A stretch of DNA of 64,000 nucleotides from Myxococcota bacterium. GTDB lineage: Bacteria > Myxococcota_A > Bradymonadia > UBA7976 > UBA1532. Numbering within the stretch: position 1 is the first letter of the stretch; each line of letters starts with the position of its first letter. The stretch spans positions 1 to 64,000 of the forward strand of contig JAKLJY010000033.1 in assembly GCA_023150895.1 (NCBI GenBank). Reading direction: 5' to 3'. The notes under the pieces were generated by a model, which ran no database searches, had not been told where the DNA came from, and was given only the letters and a program-made list of their open reading frames with translations. Shown piece after piece: positions 44,874 through 54,600 of this stretch. Both the position numbers and the translations under genes were made by a program.

Positions 44874-46049
44874 ATGCGCATCGCCTTTCTCACCGACGAG
44901 GTCCTGCCGAGCCACGGCGCGGACACGATCCAGTTCATCAACGCCCTGTCCGCCCTCGGTCGTGCGGGGGTCGACGTCGACCTCTTCTTTCCCGTCGCCC
45001 CCGGCGCGGCCGCCGCCCGGGACGACGGCGCCCGCGCCGCCCTGCACGACGCGTTGCGGGCCCACTACGCCACGGGGTGCGAGTTCACGCTCCGCCCGGT
45101 CCAGGGCGCCCTCGGCGGCCCTCGACTCCTGACCAAACTGGCGGCCGGCGCGCTCACTTCGGGCGCCGCGCTCCGGGGAGGCTACGACCTCCTGCACACG
45201 CGGACGCTGTTGCCGTCGCTGGCCGCGCTCGGCCTGCGAAAGCCGCTGTTCTTCGAGACGTACCGCCCCCTGACGGCCCAGTTCGCGGCCGCACGACCGG
45301 GCTTCCGGTACCTGACCCCGCTGCGGGCGTTCGCGGGTCTCATCGTCCACTCCCGCCTCGTCCGCGAGCAGTTCGTCCGCGACGGGGCACCACCGGAGAA
45401 GGTCGTCACGCTCTACAACGGCTTCGACGCTCGTCTGTTGACCGACGACCGCGCGCCCGCCGACGCCCGCGCCGCGCTCGGGCTGCCGGAACGTCCGACG
45501 GCCGTCTACGCCGGGCGCCTCGGCCGGGAGAAGGCCTGCGACCTCTTCATCGAGGCCGCGCGGGCGATGCCGGACGTCCACTTCGTCTTCGCCGGGCACG
45601 ACGGCACCGACGACGCTCGCGCGCTGAAGGCCCTCGCCGCCGGTCTGACGAACGTGACCTTCCCCGGGTTCCTGACCGGCGAGCACCTGACACTGGTCCA
45701 GAAGGCGGCCGACGTGCTGCTCGTCCCACCGAGTCGGCGGCCCCTCGCCGAGGTCGGGACGACGGTGATGCCGCTCAAACTCTTCACCTACCTCGCCACC
45801 GGCCGCGCCGTGCTGGCGGGGGACCTCCCCGACACGACCGAGCTGCTGCGCGACGGCGAAAACGCCCGCCTCGTTCCGCCCGACGACGTGCCGGCCATCG
45901 TCGCCGCGCTTCGCGGTCTTCTCGACGCACCGGCCTTTCGCCGGCAGCTCGCGTCGGGGGCCCGGGCCCTGGCCGCGTCGCTGACCTGGGACGCCCGCGG
46001 CGTGCGGCTCAGGGACTTCTATTCGGAGCGACTCGCCGCCGGTCGCTGA
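44874..46049 (+). CDS. Glycosyltransferase, GT-B fold (family 4 type)
   Basis: The 391-residue protein starts MRIAFLTDEVLPSHGADTIQ, as many GT4 enzymes do. It continues with the donor-site features of a GT-B fold: AVYAGRLGREKACDLFIEAA, HFVFAGHDG, FPGFLTGEHLTLVQKAADVL, VMPLKLFTYLATGRAVLAGD and DTTELLRDGENARLVPPDD. It should transfer a sugar from a nucleotide-activated donor to an unknown acceptor. An in-frame ATG at 44847 would add nine residues; neither start has a convincing Shine-Dalgarno sequence. The N-terminal half ends in GFRYLTPLRAFAGLIVHSRL, typical of the linker to the second domain. It lies 169 bases before the radical SAM gene. Confidence 0.88.
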   Translation: MRIAFLTDEVLPSHGADTIQFINALSALGRAGVDVDLFFPVAPGAAAARDDGARAALHDALRAHYATGCEFTLRPVQGALGGPRLLTKLAAGALTSGAALRGGYDLLHTRTLLPSLAALGLRKPLFFETYRPLTAQFAAARPGFRYLTPLRAFAGLIVHSRLVREQFVRDGAPPEKVVTLYNGFDARLLTDDRAPADARAALGLPERPTAVYAGRLGREKACDLFIEAARAMPDVHFVFAGHDGTDDARALKALAAGLTNVTFPGFLTGEHLTLVQKAADVLLVPPSRRPLAEVGTTVMPLKLFTYLATGRAVLAGDLPDTTELLRDGENARLVPPDDVPAIVAALRGLLDAPAFRRQLASGARALAASLTWDARGVRLRDFYSERLAAGR

Positions 46050-46137
46050 GCCCCGACGTGCGGTGTTTCTGCGCCAGCGCCGGCCCGATCTGGAGCACGC
46101 GTACTCCGGAACACTCTCGGCGCGACCGGAAATCGCG

Positions 46138-46151
46138 GGCACGCATCTTGC
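46138..46151 (+). promoter_or_regulatory. sigma54 (-24/-12) promoter of the radical SAM gene
   Basis: The sequence GGCACGCATCTTGC has GG at 46138-46139 and GC at 46150-46151. The 12-base GG-to-GC spacing and the GGCACG-N4-TTGC frame match the sigma54 consensus at all core positions. A start near 46163 would give a leader of about 55 bases that ends in GAGGA before the ATG. Confidence 0.72.
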
Positions 46152-46218
46152 TCATCGGACCCGCTCGACTTTGCTCCTATTTCGTCCATCTCCTTCTCGA
46201 TTCGCGAGGACGTCCCCC

Positions 46219-47232
46219 ATGATCTTTCGTCAACGCGTCCAGGAGGGCGGCGAGTACCCGCGGATGGTCTCCATCGAGACGACGAGCCGCTGCAACGCCG
46301 CCTGTCCCTTCTGCCCGTACAACTTCAAGGCCCGCGACAAGTTCCACATGGATCAGGACCTCTTCGAGAAGATCGTCGAGGACTGCCGGGCCTTCCCGCT
46401 CGAAGAGATCGAGCCGTTCCTGAATGGCGAGCCCTTCGTCGACCCCCGCATCATCGGCCGGCTGCAGCACATCCGCAGTCGCCTGCCCAAGACGCGCCTC
46501 GGGCTGTATTCGAATGGCTACGGCCTCGTCCCGAAGCGCATCGACGAGCTCGTCTCCATCGGCGGCGTCGACCGCCTGACGATCAGCCTCAACACCCTCG
46601 ATCCGGTCCGCTACAAGAACATCATGGGCTTCAAGCTCGAGCGCACGCTCGACAACATGAAGTACCTGGTCGATCCCGTGCGGCGCAGCAAGGTCTCCCC
46701 GAAGATCCAGTTCCGCATGGTCCGGATGGAGGACTCCACGCTCGAGGAGCAGGACCTCTTCGTCGACTACTGCGAGAGCATGGGCGTTCAGCCGTTCATC
46801 GTCGGCCAGTTCAACTACAAGGGCGACATCCCCTCCGCCTTCCCGGTCCCCGCCTACGGCTGTGAGCACATCACCCGCCTCGACATCCTGAGCGACGGCA
46901 AGGTGACCCTGTGCTGCCAGGATCACGAGGGCGAGTACACCTGGGGCAACGTCCGCGAACAGTCCGTCCTCGAGGTCTATCGGGGCAACACGGCCACGAA
47001 GTACCGCGAGTACCACCGCACCGGCCGCCGCAAGGAGATCGAGCCCTGCGGCGAGTGCAACCTCTTCTGGCCGAACCTCGAGGGCATGGGCGTCGCCGAC
47101 ACGGTGAAGACCGCCTGCGCCGCCGCCTGGTACTTCGCAAAGCACCGCCCCAACGGCCGTCGCGCGCCGAGCCGCGAGCCCGATCCCGCCCTGAGTGGTG
47201 GTCCGGCCGCCGAGCCCGTACCCGAGACCTGA
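46219..47232 (+). CDS. Radical SAM/SPASM domain protein
   Basis: The 337-residue protein has the radical SAM motif CNAACPFC (Cys25, Cys29, Cys32), which binds the iron-sulfur cluster that cleaves S-adenosylmethionine. The fold continues through FLNGEPFVDPRI and TISLNTLDPV. A C-terminal SPASM-like region has further cysteines (Cys215, Cys232, Cys233, Cys277, Cys280: YGCEH, LCCQDHEG, CGECNLFW) that would ligate an auxiliary cluster. Substrates of this class are mainly peptides or sugars, unknown here. GAGGA lies 8 bases before the ATG at 46219. It is followed by a disordered-looking tail. A near-consensus sigma54 promoter lies upstream. It precedes the metalloprotease genes by 254 bases. Confidence 0.9.
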   Translation: MIFRQRVQEGGEYPRMVSIETTSRCNAACPFCPYNFKARDKFHMDQDLFEKIVEDCRAFPLEEIEPFLNGEPFVDPRIIGRLQHIRSRLPKTRLGLYSNGYGLVPKRIDELVSIGGVDRLTISLNTLDPVRYKNIMGFKLERTLDNMKYLVDPVRRSKVSPKIQFRMVRMEDSTLEEQDLFVDYCESMGVQPFIVGQFNYKGDIPSAFPVPAYGCEHITRLDILSDGKVTLCCQDHEGEYTWGNVREQSVLEVYRGNTATKYREYHRTGRRKEIEPCGECNLFWPNLEGMGVADTVKTACAAAWYFAKHRPNGRRAPSREPDPALSGGPAAEPVPET

Positions 47233-47358
47233 TCGGCGCGCCGTCGTCTCCGCGAGCCCGAGCCGGCGCCTGCCCCGCCGTCGAATCCCAACCCCGCGTC
47301 AACCCCACCGACGCCGCCTGCGATTCCCCCACCGCGCGTTTTCGCTTGCCAAATCGAC

Positions 47359-47372
47359 GGCACGGGAGTTGC
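47359..47372 (+). promoter_or_regulatory. sigma54 (-24/-12) promoter of the metalloprotease pair
   Basis: GGCACGGGAGTTGC at 47359-47372 has the GG and GC elements 12 bases apart and the full TTGC box, a near-perfect -24/-12 promoter except for C instead of T before the GG. Transcription would start near 47384, about 100 bases before the first protease ATG. The surrounding 254-base intergenic stretch holds no gene. Confidence 0.72.
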
Positions 47373-47486
47373 CTATGCCGCCCCCGGCCCTTGACCTGCG
47401 TCAGTTTGCGCACGCCCCGGCGTGCCCACCCGCCACAGGTCGGCAAACGGGGGGCCTTTCGCTCGCCAACCCACGAGGTGTGAAGA

Positions 47487-50400
47487 ATGCGACGTATCTG
47501 GCAGGCCGCCGTCGTACCCGCGCTCGTCTCGCTGCTGCCGTCCTGTGCGGAAGAAGTGAAAGACGTCAACCGGGTCCAACCGCACTACTTCAAAAAGGCG
47601 CTACTCGAAGGCGAGTGGTACTACCGCCAGACGATCGTCGACGTCCCCCCGGACGTCGGCATCGGCTTCGTCGGCCTCGAGGGCAAGGTCGAGAAGGTCA
47701 AATTCGAGTTCTACAACAACGCGCTCCACGCCCGGCGCACGCACGAGGGCATCCGCGGACTCGATGAAGACGAGACGCGGCCCGGCGCGACGTTCGAGGG
47801 TGACTCGGTGTTGCGGATCGACGGGGTCGAGCACTTCGACATCGTCCGCGACTACAACAGCGCCAACGGCACGCAGAGCAACGTCCTCAACGAGGACGGC
47901 GAGCTGCGTCCCTGGTACGAGCGCGACTTCTTCCGCGCCGACTGGTCTTCGGCCTCGGCCATCGGTCAGGACTTCGCGCGGCTGTTCTCGACGTTCTCGA
48001 CGGGCACCTACTGGGCCCGCGAGACGGAGATCGCCAATCCGGACCACTTCCAGGCGGATCTCGACGACGGGACGATCTCGTTCACGACGTCGTACACGGT
48101 CACCGACGGCGGCTACACCTGTTTCATGGAGTACGGTTTCTACCGGAGCTCCACGAACACCCGGAACTCCTGCGGCCTCGGCGAAGTCAAGGTCCGGCAC
48201 AGCTTCGTGCGCATCGACCCCGAGGACGCCGCGCAGTTCGAGCCGCGCTCCTATCTCGACCGCGAGTTCGTGCGCGACGAGGGCGGGGCCATCATGTACT
48301 CGCTCACCGTCTCGGTGCCCAAGCCCGACGGCGGGGTCGACTACGTGGACGTCGAGTGCACCGACGAGGTCCTCGAGCAGCTCCGCGGCAAGTATCGCCG
48401 CGAGGACTGCAAGCCGCTGACGCACAACCAGATGGGGCGCTTCGGCTTCTTCCGCACCGAGCGTTACGACGCGAACCGCCGCCTGCCCAACGGGCACGAC
48501 GAGCTGCGCAACTTCTACGCCAACCACCACAAGATCTGGGAGCAGGTCTACGAGTGGGAGATGACCACGGACGAGGACGGCAAGCCCGTCATCGCCCGGG
48601 ATGAAAACGGCAAGCCGAAGCTGAAGCGCGATGCGGCCGGCAACCCGGTGGTCATCCCGGTGAAGGACCGGACGGTCCGCCCCATCGTCTATCACCTCAA
48701 CGTGAACTTCCCGGCGGACCTGAAGAAGACCGCTCAGGACATCGCCGCCGACTGGGACCGCGTCTTCGTCAACGCCATCGCCTCGGCGCAGGGCAAGTCC
48801 CCCGAGGCGCTGCGGGCCGAACTGAAGAAGCAGACCGGCGTCGGCGCCGCCTATCGCATCGACGACAACGACTGCCGCCGCGAGGTCGTCGATGCGTACC
48901 TCGAGCGCGTCCCCGAGCTCGTCGACGTGGTGAGGTCCGTCACGCGCGCCGACGACGAGGGGATCGAAGTCGATCCGAAGAACCCGAACAACATTCTCGC
49001 CGGAAACCTCGAGCCCGTCTGTTCGGCCTTGACCGCCGAGAGCCGCAACCGCGGCCTCGAGAAGTTCACGTACCAGCAGGTCGGCGACGTCCGCTGGAAC
49101 TTCGTCTACTGGGTCAACGAGGACCAGCCCTCCGGCCCGCTCGGTTTCGGTCCCTCGGGTCCCGACGCCGAGACCGGCCGCATCATCAGCGGCAATGCCT
49201 ATGTCTACGGCGCGGCCGTCGACGGGTACGCCCGGGACTCGATGGACCTCGTCCGGTTCCTCAACGGCGACATCGACGACGCCTTCGAAGACATCGCTTC
49301 GGGCAAGACCATCACCAACTGGCTCGATCTGCGCAAAAAGAGCGTCGCCGATCAGCCCCTGACGGTCACCGACGCGCAGCGCGCCGCCCTCAAGCAGCGC
49401 TTCGCCACCTTCCAGGCCGCCAACCCGGAGAGCTTCCGCTCGGCCGATGGCAAGGTCGACCTCAGCCGCATGTCGCACGACATGGTCAGCCGTTCCGAGC
49501 TCAAGCGCGCGGATGATCCGATGTTCGCGCAGTCGGCGGGCCCCGATCCGATGCTGCTCATGAAGCAGCGCCTGCGCGACAACCCCGAGCTGCGCACCCG
49601 CATGCTCCCCCGCCCCGTCATGTCCATGCTGTATCGGCTCTTCCAGTGGGACCCGAACGCCCACGAGGGCGAGGACATGCCCGAGGACCTCCTCGAGGCC
49701 ACCATCGAGGTCGCGGCCAACCCGGCCGCCATCGCCGAGCACATGCAGAAGCGCGCCGACTTCTACATCGAGCGCAACATCTCCCTGCCCGAGTTCTACG
49801 ACGACGCGGTCATCGGCCGCGCGCTCAGCCTGAAGGGGCGCGATCCGGTCGAGGTGTACGAAGACCTGCGCCGCGAGATCTTCCGGGGCGTGATGCTGCA
49901 CGAGATCGGTCACACCCTGGGCATGACCCACAACTTCCGCGCCTCGCACGACGCGCTGAACTACTTCGACACGTTCTGGGATCTGCAGGACCGCTACGAC
50001 ACCGACGAGGCGCGCGACGAGCATCTGCAGCCCGAATACCGCTACACCTCGATCATGGACTACGGCGCGCGGTTCAACTCGGACTTCCACGGCCTCGGCA
50101 AATACGATCAGGCCGCCATCAAGTTCGCCTACACCGGCCTCATCGAGTCCTTCGACGAGAGCGTCGACGTGCCCAGCCGCCTCGACCTGCACCTCGAGTA
50201 CGACGACTACCGCAAGATCCCGCAGCTCCTCGGCGGCAGCACCGCCAACCTGACCCGTCGCGAGGACCGCCTCGTCGACGAGGTCATCGCCGAGGCCCGC
50301 GCGGGCATCCGCGAGAACGGCGTCCGCTTCGCCGACGACCCCGACGCCGACGCCGACGGGTACTGGCGCGACCGCTCCGTGCCCTACTTCTACTGTTTCG

Positions 50401-51683
50401 ACTACTTCAACGGCCGCGACCCCAAGTGCCGCACCTGGGACGAGGGCCCGACCCACGAGGAGGCCGTCCGGTCGGCCATCCAGCGCTACTGGAACTACTA
50501 CTTCTTCAACTCCTGGCGGCGTGGCCGGGACGAGTACCAGTTCTACCTCGGCTTCTTCAGCCGGATGGGGCGCCTGCTGCCCTACCTGAACTACCCGTAC
50601 AAGCACTACTCGTTCTTCCAGCAGTACGTGAACCGGGACGGCAGTCCCATGGACGTCACGGAGGACCTCCTCCGGGCGGCCATGATCTCCACGGACTTCA
50701 CCATGCAGGTCCTCGGCACCCCCGAGCCCGGCTGGTACTGCAAGGCGAACACCGGCAACTCGCTCAAGGAGCAGATCACCTACGTCCCGTACTGGGCCTT
50801 CGGGTTCAACCCGGATTACTTCCGCAGCGAGGCCTGCGACCGCATGGAGCTCCCGCTCGGCACGGGTCGCGACATGTACATCGACCTCTCGGACGACTAT
50901 CAGACCAAGTACGAGTACATGGGCACGTTCTTCGAGAAGCAGAACTTCATCATCCCGCTGCTCAACGCCGGGGTGGTCTACGTTCGCCCGCCGGTCAACG
51001 CCGCCGGAGAGATCGACCTGCGCTTCGGCTTCTACGACGCCTTCAAGGACCGCATGCTCGACCTGACGCTCGACCTGCTCGACGCCGGGCTCGGCAACTT
51101 CGGGCATCGGGCGTTCCAGTGGTCGACGGCGAAAAACGAGAAGGGCGAGGTCGAGCACACCTTCCCGACGATGTTCGACTTCTCGACGCTCGACGGCCGG
51201 CTCCCGGGTCACTCCGAGGCCCCGGTGGACGAGAACGGCGACGCCATCGAGCCCGTGCAGATCTGGACGAATACGCCGTTCGACCTCATGCGCTACTGGC
51301 TCTTCGCCGGCGCGCAGCTCAACTCCCGCCCGGGCGACACCAAACTCGACTTCTACGAGTACATCGCCGTGCAGGAGAAGGGCTCGGGCGACGATCGCGA
51401 GCTCGCCGACGGTGCGATCGTGGCCACGTTCGAGAATCCGAAGACCGGCCAGGTCTTCCAGGCACCGCAGACCCGTGACGGCCTCTCCGTCGCCTACCGG
51501 ATCCTGCGCGTCGCCAAGCAGGCGGCCGAAGACTGGAGCGCCGCCAAGCGTGCCTTCGACGCCGATCCGGAGAATCCGCAACGCGAAAACGACCTCGAGA
51601 ACGCCGACCAGACCCTCGAGTTCTACCTCAGCACCATCGACGACATGCGCCTTCTGCGCTCCGTCATGGACCTCGGGAAGTGA
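47487..51683 (+). CDS. Met-zincin lipoprotein, zinc-dependent metalloprotease (copy 1)
   Basis: The 1398-residue protein starts MRRIWQAAVVPALVSLLPSC with lipobox L-P-S-C at Cys20, so it should be lipid-anchored. The zinc site is HEIGHTLGMTHNF (His805, Glu806, His809, His815). A conserved downstream methionine in YTSIMDYGARF (Met857) forms the met-turn, as in EcxA-like/DUF4953 proteases. Conserved blocks WYYRQTIVDVPPD, RWNFVYWVNEDQPSGPLG and RYWNYYFFNSWRRGR are shared with the next gene. Purine-rich sequence (GAGG, then GTGAAG) precedes the ATG. It forms a unit with the second copy, with 14 bases between them. The substrate and the exact side of the membrane are unknown. Confidence 0.92.
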   Translation: MRRIWQAAVVPALVSLLPSCAEEVKDVNRVQPHYFKKALLEGEWYYRQTIVDVPPDVGIGFVGLEGKVEKVKFEFYNNALHARRTHEGIRGLDEDETRPGATFEGDSVLRIDGVEHFDIVRDYNSANGTQSNVLNEDGELRPWYERDFFRADWSSASAIGQDFARLFSTFSTGTYWARETEIANPDHFQADLDDGTISFTTSYTVTDGGYTCFMEYGFYRSSTNTRNSCGLGEVKVRHSFVRIDPEDAAQFEPRSYLDREFVRDEGGAIMYSLTVSVPKPDGGVDYVDVECTDEVLEQLRGKYRREDCKPLTHNQMGRFGFFRTERYDANRRLPNGHDELRNFYANHHKIWEQVYEWEMTTDEDGKPVIARDENGKPKLKRDAAGNPVVIPVKDRTVRPIVYHLNVNFPADLKKTAQDIAADWDRVFVNAIASAQGKSPEALRAELKKQTGVGAAYRIDDNDCRREVVDAYLERVPELVDVVRSVTRADDEGIEVDPKNPNNILAGNLEPVCSALTAESRNRGLEKFTYQQVGDVRWNFVYWVNEDQPSGPLGFGPSGPDAETGRIISGNAYVYGAAVDGYARDSMDLVRFLNGDIDDAFEDIASGKTITNWLDLRKKSVADQPLTVTDAQRAALKQRFATFQAANPESFRSADGKVDLSRMSHDMVSRSELKRADDPMFAQSAGPDPMLLMKQRLRDNPELRTRMLPRPVMSMLYRLFQWDPNAHEGEDMPEDLLEATIEVAANPAAIAEHMQKRADFYIERNISLPEFYDDAVIGRALSLKGRDPVEVYEDLRREIFRGVMLHEIGHTLGMTHNFRASHDALNYFDTFWDLQDRYDTDEARDEHLQPEYRYTSIMDYGARFNSDFHGLGKYDQAAIKFAYTGLIESFDESVDVPSRLDLHLEYDDYRKIPQLLGGSTANLTRREDRLVDEVIAEARAGIRENGVRFADDPDADADGYWRDRSVPYFYCFDYFNGRDPKCRTWDEGPTHEEAVRSAIQRYWNYYFFNSWRRGRDEYQFYLGFFSRMGRLLPYLNYPYKHYSFFQQYVNRDGSPMDVTEDLLRAAMISTDFTMQVLGTPEPGWYCKANTGNSLKEQITYVPYWAFGFNPDYFRSEACDRMELPLGTGRDMYIDLSDDYQTKYEYMGTFFEKQNFIIPLLNAGVVYVRPPVNAAGEIDLRFGFYDAFKDRMLDLTLDLLDAGLGNFGHRAFQWSTAKNEKGEVEHTFPTMFDFSTLDGRLPGHSEAPVDENGDAIEPVQIWTNTPFDLMRYWLFAGAQLNSRPGDTKLDFYEYIAVQEKGSGDDRELADGAIVATFENPKTGQVFQAPQTRDGLSVAYRILRVAKQAAEDWSAAKRAFDADPENPQRENDLENADQTLEFYLSTIDDMRLLRSVMDLGK

Positions 51684-51697
51684 GGGAGACCCGACCG

Positions 51698-54600
51698 ATG
51701 CGCGCCAAACTCAATCACACGACCCGGGGCCTCGCGGCCCTCGCCGTCAGCTTCCTGGCGGGCGCCTGCGCGGAGCCCGTCGGCGACATCAACACCGTTC
51801 AGCCGGGTTACCTCTCGAAGTCCCTCTTCGAGAACGAGTGGTACTACCGGCAGACCATCGTCGAGTCCGACCCGGGCACCGGGCTTTCGGGCGCCTTCGT
51901 CGGGCTCGAGGCGGACATCGAAAAGATCCGCTGGGAGATCCGCGAAGACAAACTCATCGCGTACCGCACGCACGAGGGAGTCCCGGGCATCGACGAGGAC
52001 CGCACCCTGCCCGGTTCGGACTACAAGGGTGATCCCGTCGCCAGTTTCGAGGTGCAGTCCCACTTCGACATCGAGCGCCGCTACAACACCAGCACCGGCG
52101 AACAGACGAACGTCATCGGTGAGAACAAGAGCGATCGGCCCTGGAACGAGCGCGAGTACTTCCGCATCAAGGTGGACACGGCGGTCGGCGGCGCCGCCGA
52201 CTTCGGCGAGTTCCTGAACTTCGTCGGTGGGTTCGTCGGCGCCGAGACGCGTTATGGACTCGACACCGCGTATCGGTTCTCGCCCCATCAGCCGGTCATC
52301 GAGCCCGGGTACATCGAGCTGACCAACCGCCGCGTCGTCGGCGACGACTACACCTGCGGATATCTCTACGGGGAATGGGGCTGCGCGTCGTCCGACGTCC
52401 GCGTGCGCCACTCCTTCTGGCAGATCGACCACGTCGAATCCGCCCGGTTCGAACCGACGCGCTACGACGACCTCATCCCGCATACCGACGACGACGGCAA
52501 GCCGCTGAAGACGATGTTCCTGCCCGTACCGCTCAAGCGGTTCGGCAGCAACGATCCGTCGCGCAGCTGCGACGAGCGCACCGCTTGCCCCGACGGCCTG
52601 ACCTGCGAAGAGGGCCTCTGTGTCTGCGTCGACGCCAACTGTCAGTGCGCCGCGGACTCGAATTGCGCCGACGGCCTGACGTGCGTCGAGGGCCTCTGCC
52701 GCGGCTGCACCGACTCCTCGGCCTGCAGCTTCGGCAACGCCTGCCGCGACGGCGTGTGCCAGCCCAACTGTTTCGCCGATGCCGAGTGCACGGAGAACGA
52801 GGCATGCATCCGCACCTTCGACGACGCGCAGGCCGGCCGCCCCGGCGAGTGTTCGGTGCCGTTCGCCGAGGTCGCCTGCAACGAGGACCTCTTCACCGCC
52901 CTCGATAACTACTTCGCCCCCGGTTACTACTCCGAGCGGGACTGCGACACGTCGAGCTTCTCGCAGTTCGAGCGGCACGGCCTCTTCCGCACGGAACGGC
53001 CCGGTTACGACCGGCAGACCGGAGCGGGTCGCGACGAACAGCGACAGTACTTCGTCAACATCCACCCCATCTGGCAGACGGCCTACGAGTTCGAGACCGA
53101 GACCGGCGACGACGGCAAGCCCGCCATCGCGCTCGATCCGGACGGCAAGCCAATCCGCATCGCCGGCGCCGACGGTCAGCCGAAGCCGATCCCGATGGCC
53201 GAGCGCAAGCCGCGCCCCATCGTCTACTACCTCAACATCGACTTCCCGGAAGATCTGAAGGCCGAGACGCTCCGCGTCGCGAAGGACTGGGACGCTGCGA
53301 TGATGGAGGCGGCTCGCGCCGGCACCGGTCGCGAGGAGGCCGCCCTGCGCGCCGAACTCGCGACGTTCAGCAGCGCGCAGCCCGGTCGCCACTACTTCAT
53401 CGAGGGCGACACGCTCCAGCACAAGGGCATGTACCAGATCCGCGAGAACAACTGCGGCATCCGCGGCGTGCTCGACTACCTCGGCGACCACCCGACGTTC
53501 TACCCGCACGTCGAGGCCGCGCTGAAGGCGGACGAGAACAAGCCGGCGACCGAGTTCCTGACGGGCGACGAACCGACGGACTTCGATGACGCGGCGCAGA
53601 AGCGGCTGCGGGCGGAGCTGAAGCCCGGCAACCTGCACCGCGTGTGCGCGGCGCTGAAGCGTGCCACGGTCGACGCCGGCGAGAAGGACTACTTCCAGTA
53701 CCAGAAGGTCGGCGATGTCCGGTTCAGCTTCCTGAACTGGGTCAACGAGCAGCAGCCCGACGGCCCCCTCGGCTACGGGCCCTCCGGCACGGATGGTGAG
53801 AACGGGCGCATCATCAGCGCCAACGCGAACATCTACGGCGCCGCGCTGGACAACTACGCCCGCAACGCGGTCGACACCGTTCGCGCGATCAACGGCGATC
53901 TCGCGCTGAGCGACCTGCTCCAGGGCAAGAACGTCGCGGATTGGCTCGAGCGCAGCCAGGCGGCCGAGATGCAGACCGCCGGCCAGGGCCTTTCGGCGGC
54001 CACGATTGCCAAGGCCGAGGGCCGCCGCCAGAAGGTCCGCACCCAGATGGGCCTCGAGCCGGCGGCCATCCAGCCCGGCAAGGCCATCGATCCCCGGGCG
54101 ATGAGCGCCGAGTTCAAGGCCGTGCAGGCCCTCGCCAAGCCCGCCCCGCTCGAGCGAGCCGCCCGCAGCGAGGGTCAGGCGCGTCTCGACCGCGCCATGC
54201 AGGATCCCGACTTCGCCGCCCTGATGGTCCCCAAGGAGCTCGAGCAGCTCCTCGCGCCGGTCTTCAACGCCGGCGAACCCGCCGACCGCCCGAGCCCCGC
54301 GCTCAAGCAGGCCGCGACCGAGGCCGCCACGGACCTGCGGGCCTTCGCCGAGCGCATCGAGAAGCGCAACGCCTGGCTCGGCAACCACCGCATCGACACC
54401 TTCGAGATGATCGACGACGCCGTCATCGGCCTCGCGCTCGAACTCAAGGACCGCGATCCGGAGGAGCTCTTCCAGCTGCTGCGCCGCGAGATCTACCGCG
54501 GTGTCACGCTGCACGAGATCGGCCACACCATGGGCCTGACCCACAACTTCGAAGGGTCCATCGACGCGTTGAACTACCAGGACGAGTACTGGAAGAAGAT

